64,000 bases of DNA from the NCBI RefSeq assembly GCF_008369115.1, contig NZ_VOAZ01000002.1, forward strand, positions 1 to 64,000, read 5' to 3'. Position numbers and translations under genes: made by a program. Within the stretch, counting starts at the first letter, position 1. The number at the start of each line of letters is the position of its first letter. This document shows positions 49,232 to 58,809 of this stretch, piece by piece. This DNA is from Psychrobacter sp. ANT_WB68. GTDB lineage: Bacteria; Pseudomonadota; Gammaproteobacteria; Pseudomonadales; Moraxellaceae. The notes under the pieces are model-generated. The model did no database searches. It was not told where the DNA came from and was given only the letters and a program-made list of their open reading frames with translations.

Positions 49232-50563
49232 ATGCAAAATACTGAAGCAAATTTGTCAAAAACTAATCATGTTAAACACTCTGTTATGGGTGATAACGCT
49301 GAGAATTCTACCGCTATGACTGCGCAGCAGGTACTCATCGCGGGTGGTGGTCATGTCGGTTTGTCGTTTGCTTTGCTACTCGCACATCATGGTATCGCTA
49401 GTACGTTGCTTGAGAAGAATAGCTATCCAACCATCAGCCCCAAAGATGATAGTAAGCGTAGTCACTATTTAGACAGTCGCAATACCGCTTTGTCTCGTCG
49501 TACGGTACAGATTTATCAAGAGATTGGCTTATGGGATGAGCTACAAAGTCATGCTTGCCGCATTGATGCGGTGCAGATAAGTGAGCAAGGTAGCTTTGGG
49601 CGCGCGCAACTCAATAAAGCCGATGAACAAGTTGAGTCATTTGGACAAGTGATGGAAAACGCGTGGCTTGGACGTAAGCTACTATTAGCTGCACAGCAAG
49701 AGCAATTAATTACCTTAATTGATAATGCCAACGTCATCGCTGTTGAACAACAAGCCGATGGCGTAACGCTGAGCTTTAGTTATTACGGTGAAGAAGAGCA
49801 TGAGCAGCAACTGCAAGCCAGCGTTTTGGTTGCTTGTGACGGTCGCGACTCTACGGTGCGTCAGCTATTAGGTATTAGTACCACCACTTATGATTATAAG
49901 CAAACGGCTATCGTCGGCGTGGTAGAGACCGATCAACCGCATGAGCATATCGCCATTGAGCGTTTTAGTCCTGCAGGCCCCCTTGCGGTGCTGCCATTGA
50001 CCGATCCAGAGGGTGACGGCAATGATGAGTATCAAAAAGGTTATAGACGTTCAGTGGTTTGGGTTTGCCCAACAGGGGAAGAGACGCAGTATCTAGAAGA
50101 TGATGCGCATTTCTTGGCAACCTTGCAGCAAGCCTTTGGAGAGCGGGCTGGCACGTTTAAGACTGCCGGTCGCCGCGGTGCGTATCCCTTGACGCGGGTG
50201 CTAGCAGACAAACAAGTAGAGGGTCGCTGTGTCATCATGGGCAACGCTGCGCATACCTTGCATCCAGTCGCTGGACAAGGTTTTAACCTCTGTATGCGCG
50301 ATGCCCATGTACTGGCACAAATGATGAGTCGGCAGGTACTAAAAGGCGAAGATATCGGCAATCCTACGTTGCTTAAGCGTTATGAAAAAGCTCGTCAAAC
50401 CGACCAAAAACGGGTCATTCGCTTTTGTGATGCCGTCGTGCATGGCTTTACTCATCCAAACCCAGCAGTGAAGTTGGCGCGTAACGTCGCCTTGGTTGCC
50501 TTTGATAAATTACCGAATATCAAACCCTTAATTGCCAATTATGCGATGGGCTTAAAATCATAG
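49232..50563 (+). CDS. ubiH: FAD-dependent ubiquinone hydroxylase UbiH-type
   Basis: A 443-residue class A flavoprotein monooxygenase of ubiquinone synthesis. The FAD fold starts at LIAGGGHVGLSFALLLA (about residue 34), with the NADPH/FAD motif VACDGRDSTVRQ and the C-terminal FAD motif MGNAAHTLHPVAGQGFNLCMRD. The GNAAHTLHP form is typical of UbiH (2-octaprenyl-6-methoxyphenol hydroxylase). About 30 residues precede the FAD fold, so the start could be later. It is followed 36 bases later by a second hydroxylase, as in ubiH-visC pairs. Confidence 0.9.
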   Translation: MQNTEANLSKTNHVKHSVMGDNAENSTAMTAQQVLIAGGGHVGLSFALLLAHHGIASTLLEKNSYPTISPKDDSKRSHYLDSRNTALSRRTVQIYQEIGLWDELQSHACRIDAVQISEQGSFGRAQLNKADEQVESFGQVMENAWLGRKLLLAAQQEQLITLIDNANVIAVEQQADGVTLSFSYYGEEEHEQQLQASVLVACDGRDSTVRQLLGISTTTYDYKQTAIVGVVETDQPHEHIAIERFSPAGPLAVLPLTDPEGDGNDEYQKGYRRSVVWVCPTGEETQYLEDDAHFLATLQQAFGERAGTFKTAGRRGAYPLTRVLADKQVEGRCVIMGNAAHTLHPVAGQGFNLCMRDAHVLAQMMSRQVLKGEDIGNPTLLKRYEKARQTDQKRVIRFCDAVVHGFTHPNPAVKLARNVALVAFDKLPNIKPLIANYAMGLKS

Positions 50564-50599
50564 ATTTATAATAAGCGTTCTAATATTGAGAGATAACTT

Positions 50600-51904
50600 A
50601 TGAAAAATAACCATACGCTCATTATCGGTGGCGGTATCGTCGGTGGGACGTTTGCGCTAAAACTGGCGCAAGCTGAAATGCCAGTGACGCTCATCGATGC
50701 GCGCCCTGAACGTAACGAAGCAGATTGGCAGCAAGTACTTGGTCAACGTGATGCGCGTGTTTATGCGTTGAGTCTTGCTAGTATTAAACTCTTAAAAGAG
50801 GTTGGCGCTTGGCAGAAAATAGCAGCGTCAGAACGCAAGGCTGATTACTCACAGATGCAGGTTTGGCAGCTGAATGGTATGGGCGAGTTGTTATTTGGCG
50901 AGAGTGGTAACTCCAACGTCAGTCCTGATGGTAATAGTAATGTTGCTAATAACAGCGGTAATGCTGAGCCAAAAATGCTCGGTAGTATGGTTGAGCCTGC
51001 CGTCATCGAGCACGCATTATGGCAGCGTTTATCAGCGCCTGATGTTAGTCATTATTTAACGGTTATCGATGGTCAAAAGGTTGTCGATATGGACTGGCTC
51101 GGTGCGACACAAGGCTACCGCGTGACGTTGGATAACGATACCGTGATTGATGCAAATCTATTGGTAGGTGCTGACGGTCGTGGCTCATTCGTGCGCAAGC
51201 AAGCAGGCATTGAGCTGGATGTGCTCGATTATAATCAAACCGCCATTTGCTGCGCCATTCAAACTGAAAAACCGCATCTGGCAACTGCCCGCCAAGCCAT
51301 GCTACCTACTGGTACGCTAGCACTGTTGCCGCTTGCTGATATCACTGATGAGGATAAAGCCAATCCACAGCATTGGCAGTCGATTGTATGGACACTGCCA
51401 CGTAATCAGGCATTGGCGTTGATAGAAGAGCATCCGCGCTATATCGCTGATAAATTGGCTGCTGCCAGTCATTATGAGCTTGGTGCTATTCATAAAATTG
51501 AATCAATCGCTAGTTTTCCGCTAGCGGCGCAGCAAGCAAAGACCTATGTTGAAGATAATTTGGTATTGATTGGTGATGCCGCGCATGGTGTGCATCCGCT
51601 TGCTGGGCAAGGACTGAATTTGGGCATGCTTGATGTGAAGGCGTTAAGTGAGCAACTCACCCATGATTATGCGCGTAGTGGCAACAAGCTGTGGGGTGCC
51701 AATCAAACCTTGCGTAGCTATGAGCGTTTGCGTCGTCCACATAATAGTCTGATGATGCACAGCTTTTCGGCGCTTAACTGGCTGTTTGCAGGCTCGCTTG
51801 CTCAGATGCGTCCGATTCAACAACTTCGTAATGAAGGTATGTATCGCGTGAGCAAAATCAAACCGTTGATGCGGTTGTTTGCTAAGCAGGCGAGTGGGGT
51901 TTAG
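50600..51904 (+). CDS. FAD-dependent ubiquinone hydroxylase (UbiI/UbiF/VisC family)
   Basis: A 434-residue paralogue of the preceding gene. The FAD motif is LIIGGGIVGGTFALKLA at residue 5. GADGRGSFVRKQAGI and the C-terminal IGDAAHGVHPLAGQGLNLGMLD complete the set. The GDAAHxxHPLAGQGLNLG form fits UbiI, UbiF or VisC, which hydroxylate C5 or C6 of the quinone ring; which position cannot be told from sequence alone. An Asn/Ser/Gly-rich insertion lies at about residues 104-125 (ESGNSNVSPDGNSNVANNSG). Confidence 0.85.
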   Translation: MKNNHTLIIGGGIVGGTFALKLAQAEMPVTLIDARPERNEADWQQVLGQRDARVYALSLASIKLLKEVGAWQKIAASERKADYSQMQVWQLNGMGELLFGESGNSNVSPDGNSNVANNSGNAEPKMLGSMVEPAVIEHALWQRLSAPDVSHYLTVIDGQKVVDMDWLGATQGYRVTLDNDTVIDANLLVGADGRGSFVRKQAGIELDVLDYNQTAICCAIQTEKPHLATARQAMLPTGTLALLPLADITDEDKANPQHWQSIVWTLPRNQALALIEEHPRYIADKLAAASHYELGAIHKIESIASFPLAAQQAKTYVEDNLVLIGDAAHGVHPLAGQGLNLGMLDVKALSEQLTHDYARSGNKLWGANQTLRSYERLRRPHNSLMMHSFSALNWLFAGSLAQMRPIQQLRNEGMYRVSKIKPLMRLFAKQASGV

Positions 51905-51941
51905 ATAACTGTAGCTGTTATTAAATGATAAGAATATTTCT

Positions 51942-53174
51942 ATGAAACATATTTTAATTGATTACGAGAACATCCAACCGAAAAGCTTTAACGATATAGA
52001 GACCAATGAATGTCATATATGGTTGTTCTTAGGCGTAAATCAGCAAAAAAGCTTGCCACTTGAGTTAGTTGAAACCCTACTTAAATTTGATAATAAAAAT
52101 GTGCATATCATAAGAATGCAACATACAGGAAAAAATGCATTAGATTTTTATCTATCTTTCTATCTGGGCAAGATTTCTGAAATTGATTCTCAAGCGGATG
52201 TTTGCATCTTGGCAAGAGACAGTGGGTATGATGTTTTGGTTGAGCACCTTAATAGTGTTTACGATGGTATCGATATCATACGATCAGCAAATGCTAATCA
52301 GTTAAGTTTGGCTTACGATTTAGATGACAAAATAAAGTCAGATATAGAGAAAATTCAACTCGTCGTTCAAGAGAATCAAAACAATTTGTGCAATAGCAGT
52401 AATCATGTAGAGATGAAAAATGAATATGCTTTAGCTCAATCTCTCGAGGAGACAATATCCAAAACACTTATCCATGATTGTTATATCTTAGTGTTTGATA
52501 CAATTTTAAATAGTGAGGTTTTTCTGCCAAACCATAAAGCCAATCTATTATCTGCAATGAAAAAATATGCTTTGACGACAACATTAGAAAATTTTAATAG
52601 TGCTGAACAAGATTGTATCGTTGAGAAAGTTTTTGAGAAATTTGTTAAAGCAGGACTGATTAGTCTTGACACAAAAACGAAAAAGTTAGGTTATAAAGTA
52701 AACAGTCAAGGGCTGCTAGACTTAGTAACTGATAAGGTTCTATTGAGTAAAGCCAAAACAATCGAAGGATTAAATAATGTCATTAAACAGAAGCTTGCAA
52801 ATTATCGTCAAGTAAATAACGAAGAGCAAGTTAGTTTGGTTGTGACATGGCTAAAAAATCAAGGATTTATAAAGCAAGATAATCAAATTATCTCTTACCC
52901 ACCCTTTGATAATATAAAAGTAAATACAAATAAGGTTTCAAGCGACAATAATGAGAAGAGCAAATCTTCTGCTACGATATATCAACGTGCAGTAGCGTTA
53001 CTAAAAGAGCGACCTATAAGCACTCGACCATCAAAAAAGGCGAGTCTTACAAATTATCTTAAAAGCAATCTGCGAAATGAAGATGCTAAAGTAATTGATA
53101 ACCTCGTTAAACAAATGGTTAGTAATAAAATAATCATAATTTCTGGCAGCAATAAACTTAGCTATAAGTTCTAA
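51942..53174 (+). CDS. PIN/NYN-domain nuclease-like protein
   Basis: A 410-residue protein, more AT-rich than its neighbours. The N-terminal domain (about 1-125) starts HILIDYENIQPKSF and carries acidic residues D7, E9, D68 (KNALDFYLS), D93 and D97 (ARDSGYDVLV), the pattern of PIN/NYN metal-dependent RNases. The middle and C-terminal parts hold two similar winged-helix-like repeats, each ending in a Lys-Leu-x-Tyr-Lys sequence (KKLGYK near 252 and NKLSYKF at the end). Such proteins are often lone accessory genes; the target is unknown. It ends 5 bases from the convergent lysO-like gene. Confidence 0.75.
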   Translation: MKHILIDYENIQPKSFNDIETNECHIWLFLGVNQQKSLPLELVETLLKFDNKNVHIIRMQHTGKNALDFYLSFYLGKISEIDSQADVCILARDSGYDVLVEHLNSVYDGIDIIRSANANQLSLAYDLDDKIKSDIEKIQLVVQENQNNLCNSSNHVEMKNEYALAQSLEETISKTLIHDCYILVFDTILNSEVFLPNHKANLLSAMKKYALTTTLENFNSAEQDCIVEKVFEKFVKAGLISLDTKTKKLGYKVNSQGLLDLVTDKVLLSKAKTIEGLNNVIKQKLANYRQVNNEEQVSLVVTWLKNQGFIKQDNQIISYPPFDNIKVNTNKVSSDNNEKSKSSATIYQRAVALLKERPISTRPSKKASLTNYLKSNLRNEDAKVIDNLVKQMVSNKIIIISGSNKLSYKF

Positions 53175-53179
53175 CTAAG

Positions 53180-54091
53180 TTATCCCAACGCCGAAAATAC
53201 CACCATCAGCACTGGTGCGACAATATTAATAATAAACCCAAAGCTAATCGCCAATGGCACGACCTTTAGACCACCTGATTGCTGGATAATTGGCAAAGTA
53301 AAATCTAAACTGGTCGCACCGCCAAGTCCAACTGAAGCGGATGGGTATTTACGCATAAAGACGGGGATAAATATCAACGCAAAGAACTCACGTATTAAGT
53401 CATTAAACAGCGCCACACTACCCCAAATCGCCCCATAAGCATCGGTCATCACAATCGCTGATAGCGAATACCAGCCAAATCCTGACGCCAACGCCATTCC
53501 CTTAGTCCAAGAGACATCGCTAAACATCAGCGCAAAAATAAGTCCGCCAACCAATACCGATAGCGTAAAGATAATGCTCATCTCCACGCCACGCTTATTT
53601 AGCAGCACTTCTTTTAAAGTAATACCCGAGCCTTTTAAGCCAATACCGACCAGTAATATTAATACCATGAGCATTGCGGTCATGGTGTTTTCGGGTGGCA
53701 TATAATCCGATGGCAACAAATAGCCAATCACAAAGCCTATCACCACACAGATGACTTGAGTAAGGCTGCCGCGAATACTGACACGATGTTCTTTAGATTT
53801 TACACTGCTTTTTTTGGCATGCCACGGGCGCAGACGGTCGAACAGCATCAGCCCAAATAAGCCCGACCCAATCGTCAATATCGATAGTATCGTGACATAT
53901 AGAGCGATTTCGCCTATCTGACTACCCAACCCTTCAACTTGTGCCAACTCAATACCAATCAAACCTAAAATAATAAAGACCAAATAAGACAAGCCTTTAT
54001 CGGCAATTTTGGTCAGGGTTGGATTAGAGGGAATGGCAAAGCCAATAAACATCGGCATTAATACCAAAACAAGGGTAATCAGGCTTTGCAT
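53180..54091 (-). CDS. LysO-family lysine exporter-like protein
   Basis: About 303 residues with around eight transmembrane helices. The family motif SGFGWYSLSAIVM and LNDLIREFFALIFIP are characteristic of LysO/YbjE (formerly DUF340), which exports lysine in E. coli. ATG 54091 (MQSLITLVLVL) is preferred; an upstream ATG at 54118 would add nine polar residues. It is flanked by nadB and the PIN gene and is unlikely to share their regulation. Confidence 0.85.
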   Translation of the reverse strand: MQSLITLVLVLMPMFIGFAIPSNPTLTKIADKGLSYLVFIILGLIGIELAQVEGLGSQIGEIALYVTILSILTIGSGLFGLMLFDRLRPWHAKKSSVKSKEHRVSIRGSLTQVICVVIGFVIGYLLPSDYMPPENTMTAMLMVLILLVGIGLKGSGITLKEVLLNKRGVEMSIIFTLSVLVGGLIFALMFSDVSWTKGMALASGFGWYSLSAIVMTDAYGAIWGSVALFNDLIREFFALIFIPVFMRKYPSASVGLGGATSLDFTLPIIQQSGGLKVVPLAISFGFIINIVAPVLMVVFSALG

Positions 54092-54214
54092 GTCGTCAGA
54101 CTCGTCAGTTTGTAACAAGGCGTTTTTAGGAAGCTGGAGATTGTATCATATCAGGCTAGCAATACGGACAACCCCCAAGCAAAATTCGACATGAATGTAC
54201 CAGTTTAGGGTGGG

Positions 54215-56086
54215 TTAGCAGATGCCTGCCAGTGCATCATCTTGGTTGGCTAAAGAGAACTGGCTTTGAATTTTTTTGACAGACTTATCACAGCAAAGGT
54301 TCTGTTTTTTCGGTTTCTCTAGTAGAGGCTCAATCACGCTCGTCCGAGGTGTGGTCGTCAAATTTGGATAATCTTTTCGATAATGTCCACCGCGACTCTC
54401 GTAACGCTGATAAGCAGACTGGATAATTAGTATCGCTAATTGCAACTGTCTTGCTAATTGGAAGTAGGGTAGTTCATTTAAGGTGGTTGCGTTATCTTTT
54501 TTATCGATAGCTAGTTTATTGGAGTTGCAGTAGTTAAGTTGCTGCTGCCATTGCCGGATTTGTAAAAGCGCTTGTTCTAGTTGCTCAGCATTACGAGTAA
54601 TGCCCATATGGGATGTCATCAAAGCTTTTAATTTTGCTGTTATCTCAGTAATGTCAGCATTCATATTGACATGGATATTAGTATCGCTTTCATATTCAAT
54701 GGACGATGGCAAAGTAATAAGCTGACTATCTCGCAGCGTTGGCGGTGTCCAAATATCACGGATTGATTGACTTAAGTGACTATTAGGTAAAGTCGTTTCT
54801 AATTTTTCCATTGCGGCTAAATAGCGTGGCAAATCCGTAGCAATATTGCGCCCAACCACGACGCACTCTAATAGTGAATTGCTTGCCAAACGGTTTGCTC
54901 CATGCAGGCCTGTATAGGCGACTTCGCCAGCTGCATAAAGTCCTTGTACGTCGGTCAAACCATTTGCATCAGTGACTACTCCGCCGCAGCTATAATGGGC
55001 AGTCGGGGCAACGGGAATAGGTTGTTTTGTGATATCAATGCCAAGCTCTAATAGGGTTTTATAAATCTGCGGAAAATGTTCGCGCAAAAACTCCGCTGGC
55101 AAGTGACTGACATCAAGATGTACGTAGCCAAGTCCATTGTGATTAATCTGTTCGGCAATGGCGCGGGCAACGATATCTCGTGGTGCTAGTTCTGCACGTG
55201 TATCAACGTCCAGCATAAAACGCTTACCAGTTTGTGGACAATATAGCCGTCCACCTTCACCGCGTAGGGCTTCAGATATCAAAAAGCTACTGTCGCCACA
55301 TGCTAAGCCAGTCGGATGAAATTGGATAAACTCTAAATTTGCTAAGCGGCAACCTGCTTGCCACGCCATCATGACGCCATCACCAACACAGACATTTGGG
55401 GCGCTAGCACGCTTGAATAACTGTCCTAATCCGCCACTGGCTAAGACAACGGCGTGACTATGAAAGGTAAGTTTGCGTTGATTAAAGTGATCAAAAACAA
55501 GCGCGCCTTGGCATTGGTTACCTTTGCTTTCATTCAAAAGGCTCAGTGCTTCATGATACGGCAAGACAGTGATATTAGCTGCAGACTGAGCTTTTATAAT
55601 CAAGGCTTCCATAATATGTCGACCAGTCGCATCATCAGCATGGGCAACGCGTCTACAGCCATGACCGCCTTCTTTGGTTAAATGCAAATCGGCAGTTTGT
55701 AGTTCAGTTAAAGGTTTTGTTCTATGTTCTTGCTGTTTATGCTCTTGTGGAATCTGAGTAAAAGGGACGCCTTGCTCACACAGCCACTGGACGGCTTGTT
55801 GTCCGGCGCTTAGAATGCTTGCCGTATTATCCGTTTCACATAACCCTGCGCCAGCAATTAAGGTATCGGCAATATGATCAGAGACACTGTCATTTTTATC
55901 TAAGCTGGCGGCGATACCACCCTGAGCATAATGGCTTGAACAAACTTCTAATGCCGCTTTACTTAATATCGTAATGCTCAGCGACGTTGGTAAGGCGAGA
56001 GCCGTGCTTAAGCCTGCAAGGCCAGCGCCAATAATGAGGACGTCTGTTTGTTTAGCAGCATCAGCGTTATTGTTTGTTCTATCCAT
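54215..56086 (-). CDS. nadB: L-aspartate oxidase
   Basis: An FAD enzyme of about 623 residues that turns aspartate into iminoaspartate, first step of de novo NAD synthesis. Motifs: VLIIGAGLAGLSTALAL, HYAQGGIAA, GHGCRRVAHADDATGRHI and EFIQFHPTGL. ATG 56086 is certain because AAGGAGG lies 8 bases upstream; the longer frame to 56122 overlaps nadA. It is longer than E. coli NadB (540), with extra sequence near residues 470-530 and a Lys/Cys-containing tail. It lies 19 bases after nadA in one operon. Confidence 0.95.
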   Translation of the reverse strand: MDRTNNNADAAKQTDVLIIGAGLAGLSTALALPTSLSITILSKAALEVCSSHYAQGGIAASLDKNDSVSDHIADTLIAGAGLCETDNTASILSAGQQAVQWLCEQGVPFTQIPQEHKQQEHRTKPLTELQTADLHLTKEGGHGCRRVAHADDATGRHIMEALIIKAQSAANITVLPYHEALSLLNESKGNQCQGALVFDHFNQRKLTFHSHAVVLASGGLGQLFKRASAPNVCVGDGVMMAWQAGCRLANLEFIQFHPTGLACGDSSFLISEALRGEGGRLYCPQTGKRFMLDVDTRAELAPRDIVARAIAEQINHNGLGYVHLDVSHLPAEFLREHFPQIYKTLLELGIDITKQPIPVAPTAHYSCGGVVTDANGLTDVQGLYAAGEVAYTGLHGANRLASNSLLECVVVGRNIATDLPRYLAAMEKLETTLPNSHLSQSIRDIWTPPTLRDSQLITLPSSIEYESDTNIHVNMNADITEITAKLKALMTSHMGITRNAEQLEQALLQIRQWQQQLNYCNSNKLAIDKKDNATTLNELPYFQLARQLQLAILIIQSAYQRYESRGGHYRKDYPNLTTTPRTSVIEPLLEKPKKQNLCCDKSVKKIQSQFSLANQDDALAGIC

Positions 56087-56105
56087 TATGTGCGCCTCCT
56101 TCATG

Positions 56106-57245
56106 TTAGGCAGCTCCAACATTGGCGAACAGTGCGCGGTCTTTAACTATATCACCGCTCGCTGCCACACGTTGTTTTTGCGATTCAGCAAAATCAAGCA
56201 TACGTTGTAGTGGCTTTTTGGCTGCTGCTGCTAGCTCAGGCGTCATCAATACTTCACCGCTATTATTCATCAAGCATTGCTCGATACCTTTTAAACCATT
56301 CATTGCCATCCACGGACAAAAAGCGCAGCTCTTACAGCTGGCGCTTTCACCCGCTGTCGGTGCGGCTAAGAAACGTTTATGTGGCGAGCGTTTTTGCATT
56401 TCGTGTAAGATACCTAAATCGGTAGCAACGATAAAGGTGTCGGCATCCATCTCATAAGTCGATTGCAATAGCTTGCTGGTCGAGCCAACAACATCCGCCA
56501 GTGCTACCACACTATCAGGTGATTCAGGGTGCACCAATACTTTGGCATTTGGGTGCTCTTCTTTTAATTGCATGAGCTCAGTCGCTTTAAACTCATTATG
56601 CACTAAGCATGAACCTTGCCAAAGCAGCATATCTGCGCCTGTCTCTTGCGCGATGTATTTACCCAAATGGCGATCAGGCCCCCAAATGATAGGCTCGCCT
56701 TGGGCATGCAAGTGACGAACGATATCAATACCAACCGACGAGGTCACGACCCAATCGGCGCGCGCTTTGACTGCGGCGCTGGTGTTGGCATATACCACCA
56801 CGGTACGCTCAGGGTGGGCATCACAAAATGCGGAGAACTCATCAGCGGGACAGCCTAAATCAAGCGAACATTCTGCTTCCAAGTCTGGCATCAAGACGGT
56901 CTTTTCCATACTGAGTATCTTTGCCGACTCGCCCATAAAGCGTACACCAACAACCACCAATGTCTGTGCACTATGCGCTTGCCCAAAGCGTGCCATCTCA
57001 AGCGAATCACCAACACAGCCACCTGTTGCCAATGCCAAGTCTTGGATAAAAGGATCAACATAGTAGTGTGCAACCAGCACCGCATTATTAGCTTTTAATA
57101 ACTGCTTAATATTCTCTTCAACTGCGAGACGTTCAGCACGCGGTAAGTCTGTTGGAATTTTAGCTTTAGCATATTCGATGTTCATCTGAGTCGCAATACG
57201 ATTGTCATTGCTCATGATGGGTGCGTCATAGGGATAAGTTTTCAT
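56106..57245 (-). CDS. nadA: Quinolinate synthase
   Basis: A 379-residue [4Fe-4S] enzyme that condenses iminoaspartate with dihydroxyacetone phosphate into quinolinate. Key parts are [19 protein letters not shown], the cluster cysteines within [27 protein letters not shown] and [14 protein letters not shown], and [12 protein letters not shown]. The ATG has AAGG 8 bases upstream. It is the first gene of nadA-nadB and is divergent from nrtR, with an NrtR-type palindrome in front. Confidence 0.96.
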   Translation of the reverse strand: MKTYPYDAPIMSNDNRIATQMNIEYAKAKIPTDLPRAERLAVEENIKQLLKANNAVLVAHYYVDPFIQDLALATGGCVGDSLEMARFGQAHSAQTLVVVGVRFMGESAKILSMEKTVLMPDLEAECSLDLGCPADEFSAFCDAHPERTVVVYANTSAAVKARADWVVTSSVGIDIVRHLHAQGEPIIWGPDRHLGKYIAQETGADMLLWQGSCLVHNEFKATELMQLKEEHPNAKVLVHPESPDSVVALADVVGSTSKLLQSTYEMDADTFIVATDLGILHEMQKRSPHKRFLAAPTAGESASCKSCAFCPWMAMNGLKGIEQCLMNNSGEVLMTPELAAAAKKPLQRMLDFAESQKQRVAASGDIVKDRALFANVGAA

Positions 57246-57333
57246 AAGTGAAACCTTGGGTGCATTAACGACAAGTTATCTGTCATTAGAAATAAAAAAA
57301 TTAAATATAGCGAATATATAACCTGCTTTTTAA

Positions 57334-57354
57334 TTATGCTCATTTTGAGCATAA
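57334..57354. promoter_or_regulatory. NrtR-type operator between nadA and nrtR
   Basis: A perfect palindrome: TTATGCTCA (57334-57342), 3-base centre, TGAGCATAA (57346-57354). It lies about 90 bases before nadA on one side and about 210 before nrtR on the other. A related site overlaps the nadC start. The match to NrtR is inferred from context, not from a stored consensus. Confidence 0.75.
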
Positions 57355-57566
57355 ACACAAGTATTTTTTATAAACTATCTATAAAAATATGAATGGTTAA
57401 GCAGAATTTAACTGATTGACTATGCTGTTTATCGTTTTCAATAGTGTCTATTTACGACCGCAGGCTATTATAGTTTTTGATTCACGCTATACTAGGCTTG
57501 GTTACCAGCACCACCTTTTTTAAGTGCTTAATCCTAAGTGTCACTATCAAGGAAATACTTACAGTC

Positions 57567-58622
57567 ATGACGTTGTCTTATTCACACGCCCATCAACAAG
57601 GTAGCGGTACTACCGAAGTCGTAGCCGTGCTAGTCGCGATTACTGAGCATACGGCGCGTGTTTTAACAGTGGATCAAGGTAAGCTATTGCCCAATGGTCC
57701 ATTGATGCCATTGCACCGCTCATTGCAAGCTGGTGTACGTCAATGGGTGGAAGAGCAAACACAGCAACCGCTCGGTTATTTGGAGCAGCTGTATACTTTC
57801 GTGGATACCAATCGGCGCAACGTCGATGGCCATGCGCTGGTTTATGTCAGCTATCTAGGGTTGGTACAAGAAGCACAGATGAAAGAGTTGCCAAGCCAAG
57901 CGTTATGGCGTGATTGGTATGATTATTTCCCATGGGAAAATCACTTGGATGGTATGCCAAGTATGATCATGGATTTTATTGTGCCAGCATTATTGGAGTG
58001 GGCGAATGCTGGAAAGGATGCAGTCGTTCAGCAGCGTCGCCGTCAGCGTATTGGTTTATGCTGGGGATTGAGTGAGGCGTTTTTAACAAGTGCCGTCCAT
58101 GAAAATACAGATAGTGGCAGTGCAACAGTTAGTGATAATAATCATGAGAGTAGAGAATGGATCGCCGAGCATGTGCTGCTACGCTATGAGATGCTCTATG
58201 AAGCGGGAATGATACCTGAAGCACCGACGTATTTGCCCAGCTATTCATCCAATCCTCAAACCAGTCATTTGTCAGAAAATTGGTCGCAGCTGATAGGCGT
58301 GCCCATGTATTACGACCATCGCCGAGTGATTGCGACTGCCGTTTCACGGCTGCGTGCTAAAATTGAATATCGACCGCTTATTTTTGGCTTAATGCCAGAT
58401 GTGTTTACTTTGTCGCAATTACAGCAAAGCGTTGAGGCATTGTCAGGAGTGCGCCTGCATAAGCAGAATTTTCGCCGCTTACTTGATTCACAAAATCTTG
58501 TGATGGAAACGGGTCAGAGTAGTAGCGCTCAGCGTGGTCGACCTGCCAAGCTCTATCGCTTTCGCCATGATATTGAGCTGCAAAGTTTACTGATGGACAG
58601 TAAATTACCCAAACGTAAATAG
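57567..58622 (+). CDS. nrtR: NrtR-type Nudix-related transcriptional regulator of NAD synthesis
   Basis: About 351 residues. The N-terminal half resembles a Nudix domain (EVVAVLVAITEHTARVLTVD, then LEQLYTFVDTNRR), the sensor part, which binds ADP-ribose in studied NrtR proteins. The C-terminal half is the NrtR winged helix: LRAKIEYRPLIFGLMPDVFTL, RLHKQNFRRLLDSQNLV and GRPAKLYRFR. An insertion (about 175-260, NTDSGSATVSDNN) lengthens it relative to typical NrtR of ~230 residues. The ATG at 57567 has AAGGA 13 bases upstream. It lies between nadA and nadC, with cognate-looking palindromes on both sides. Confidence 0.85.
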   Translation: MTLSYSHAHQQGSGTTEVVAVLVAITEHTARVLTVDQGKLLPNGPLMPLHRSLQAGVRQWVEEQTQQPLGYLEQLYTFVDTNRRNVDGHALVYVSYLGLVQEAQMKELPSQALWRDWYDYFPWENHLDGMPSMIMDFIVPALLEWANAGKDAVVQQRRRQRIGLCWGLSEAFLTSAVHENTDSGSATVSDNNHESREWIAEHVLLRYEMLYEAGMIPEAPTYLPSYSSNPQTSHLSENWSQLIGVPMYYDHRRVIATAVSRLRAKIEYRPLIFGLMPDVFTLSQLQQSVEALSGVRLHKQNFRRLLDSQNLVMETGQSSSAQRGRPAKLYRFRHDIELQSLLMDSKLPKRK

Positions 58623-58689
58623 CATAAATATCTACAGAATTATTTCCCCTATTAAATTTAGATAAAATTCATAAATTTTCACCCTTTTC

Positions 58690-58738
58690 TTGCGAGGTTT
58701 TACGCTTTGCGTTATATTTATGCTCATTTCGAGTTTAA
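58690..58738 (+). promoter_or_regulatory. nadC promoter with overlapping NrtR-type operator
   Basis: -35 TTGCGA (58690-58695), 17-base spacer, -10 TATATT (58713-58718). The operator TTATGCTCA (58718-58726), 3-base centre, CGAGTTTAA (58730-58738) begins at the last base of the -10 and covers the likely start near 58725. The left arm is identical to the nadA/nrtR site and the right arm matches in 6 of 9 bases. Binding there would block transcription. Confidence 0.72.
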
Positions 58739-58809
58739 TTAAATAGCATCGATACCAAGCGTACGCCGCTTTTATATAAAAAGCTCCCACACAAAAATAA
58801 GGGTCAAAT

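Noticed and set aside
51942..54091. PIN gene plus lysO-like gene as a two-gene defence unit
   Set aside because: The genes are convergent and lysO is a known amino acid exporter family, so no shared operon is possible.
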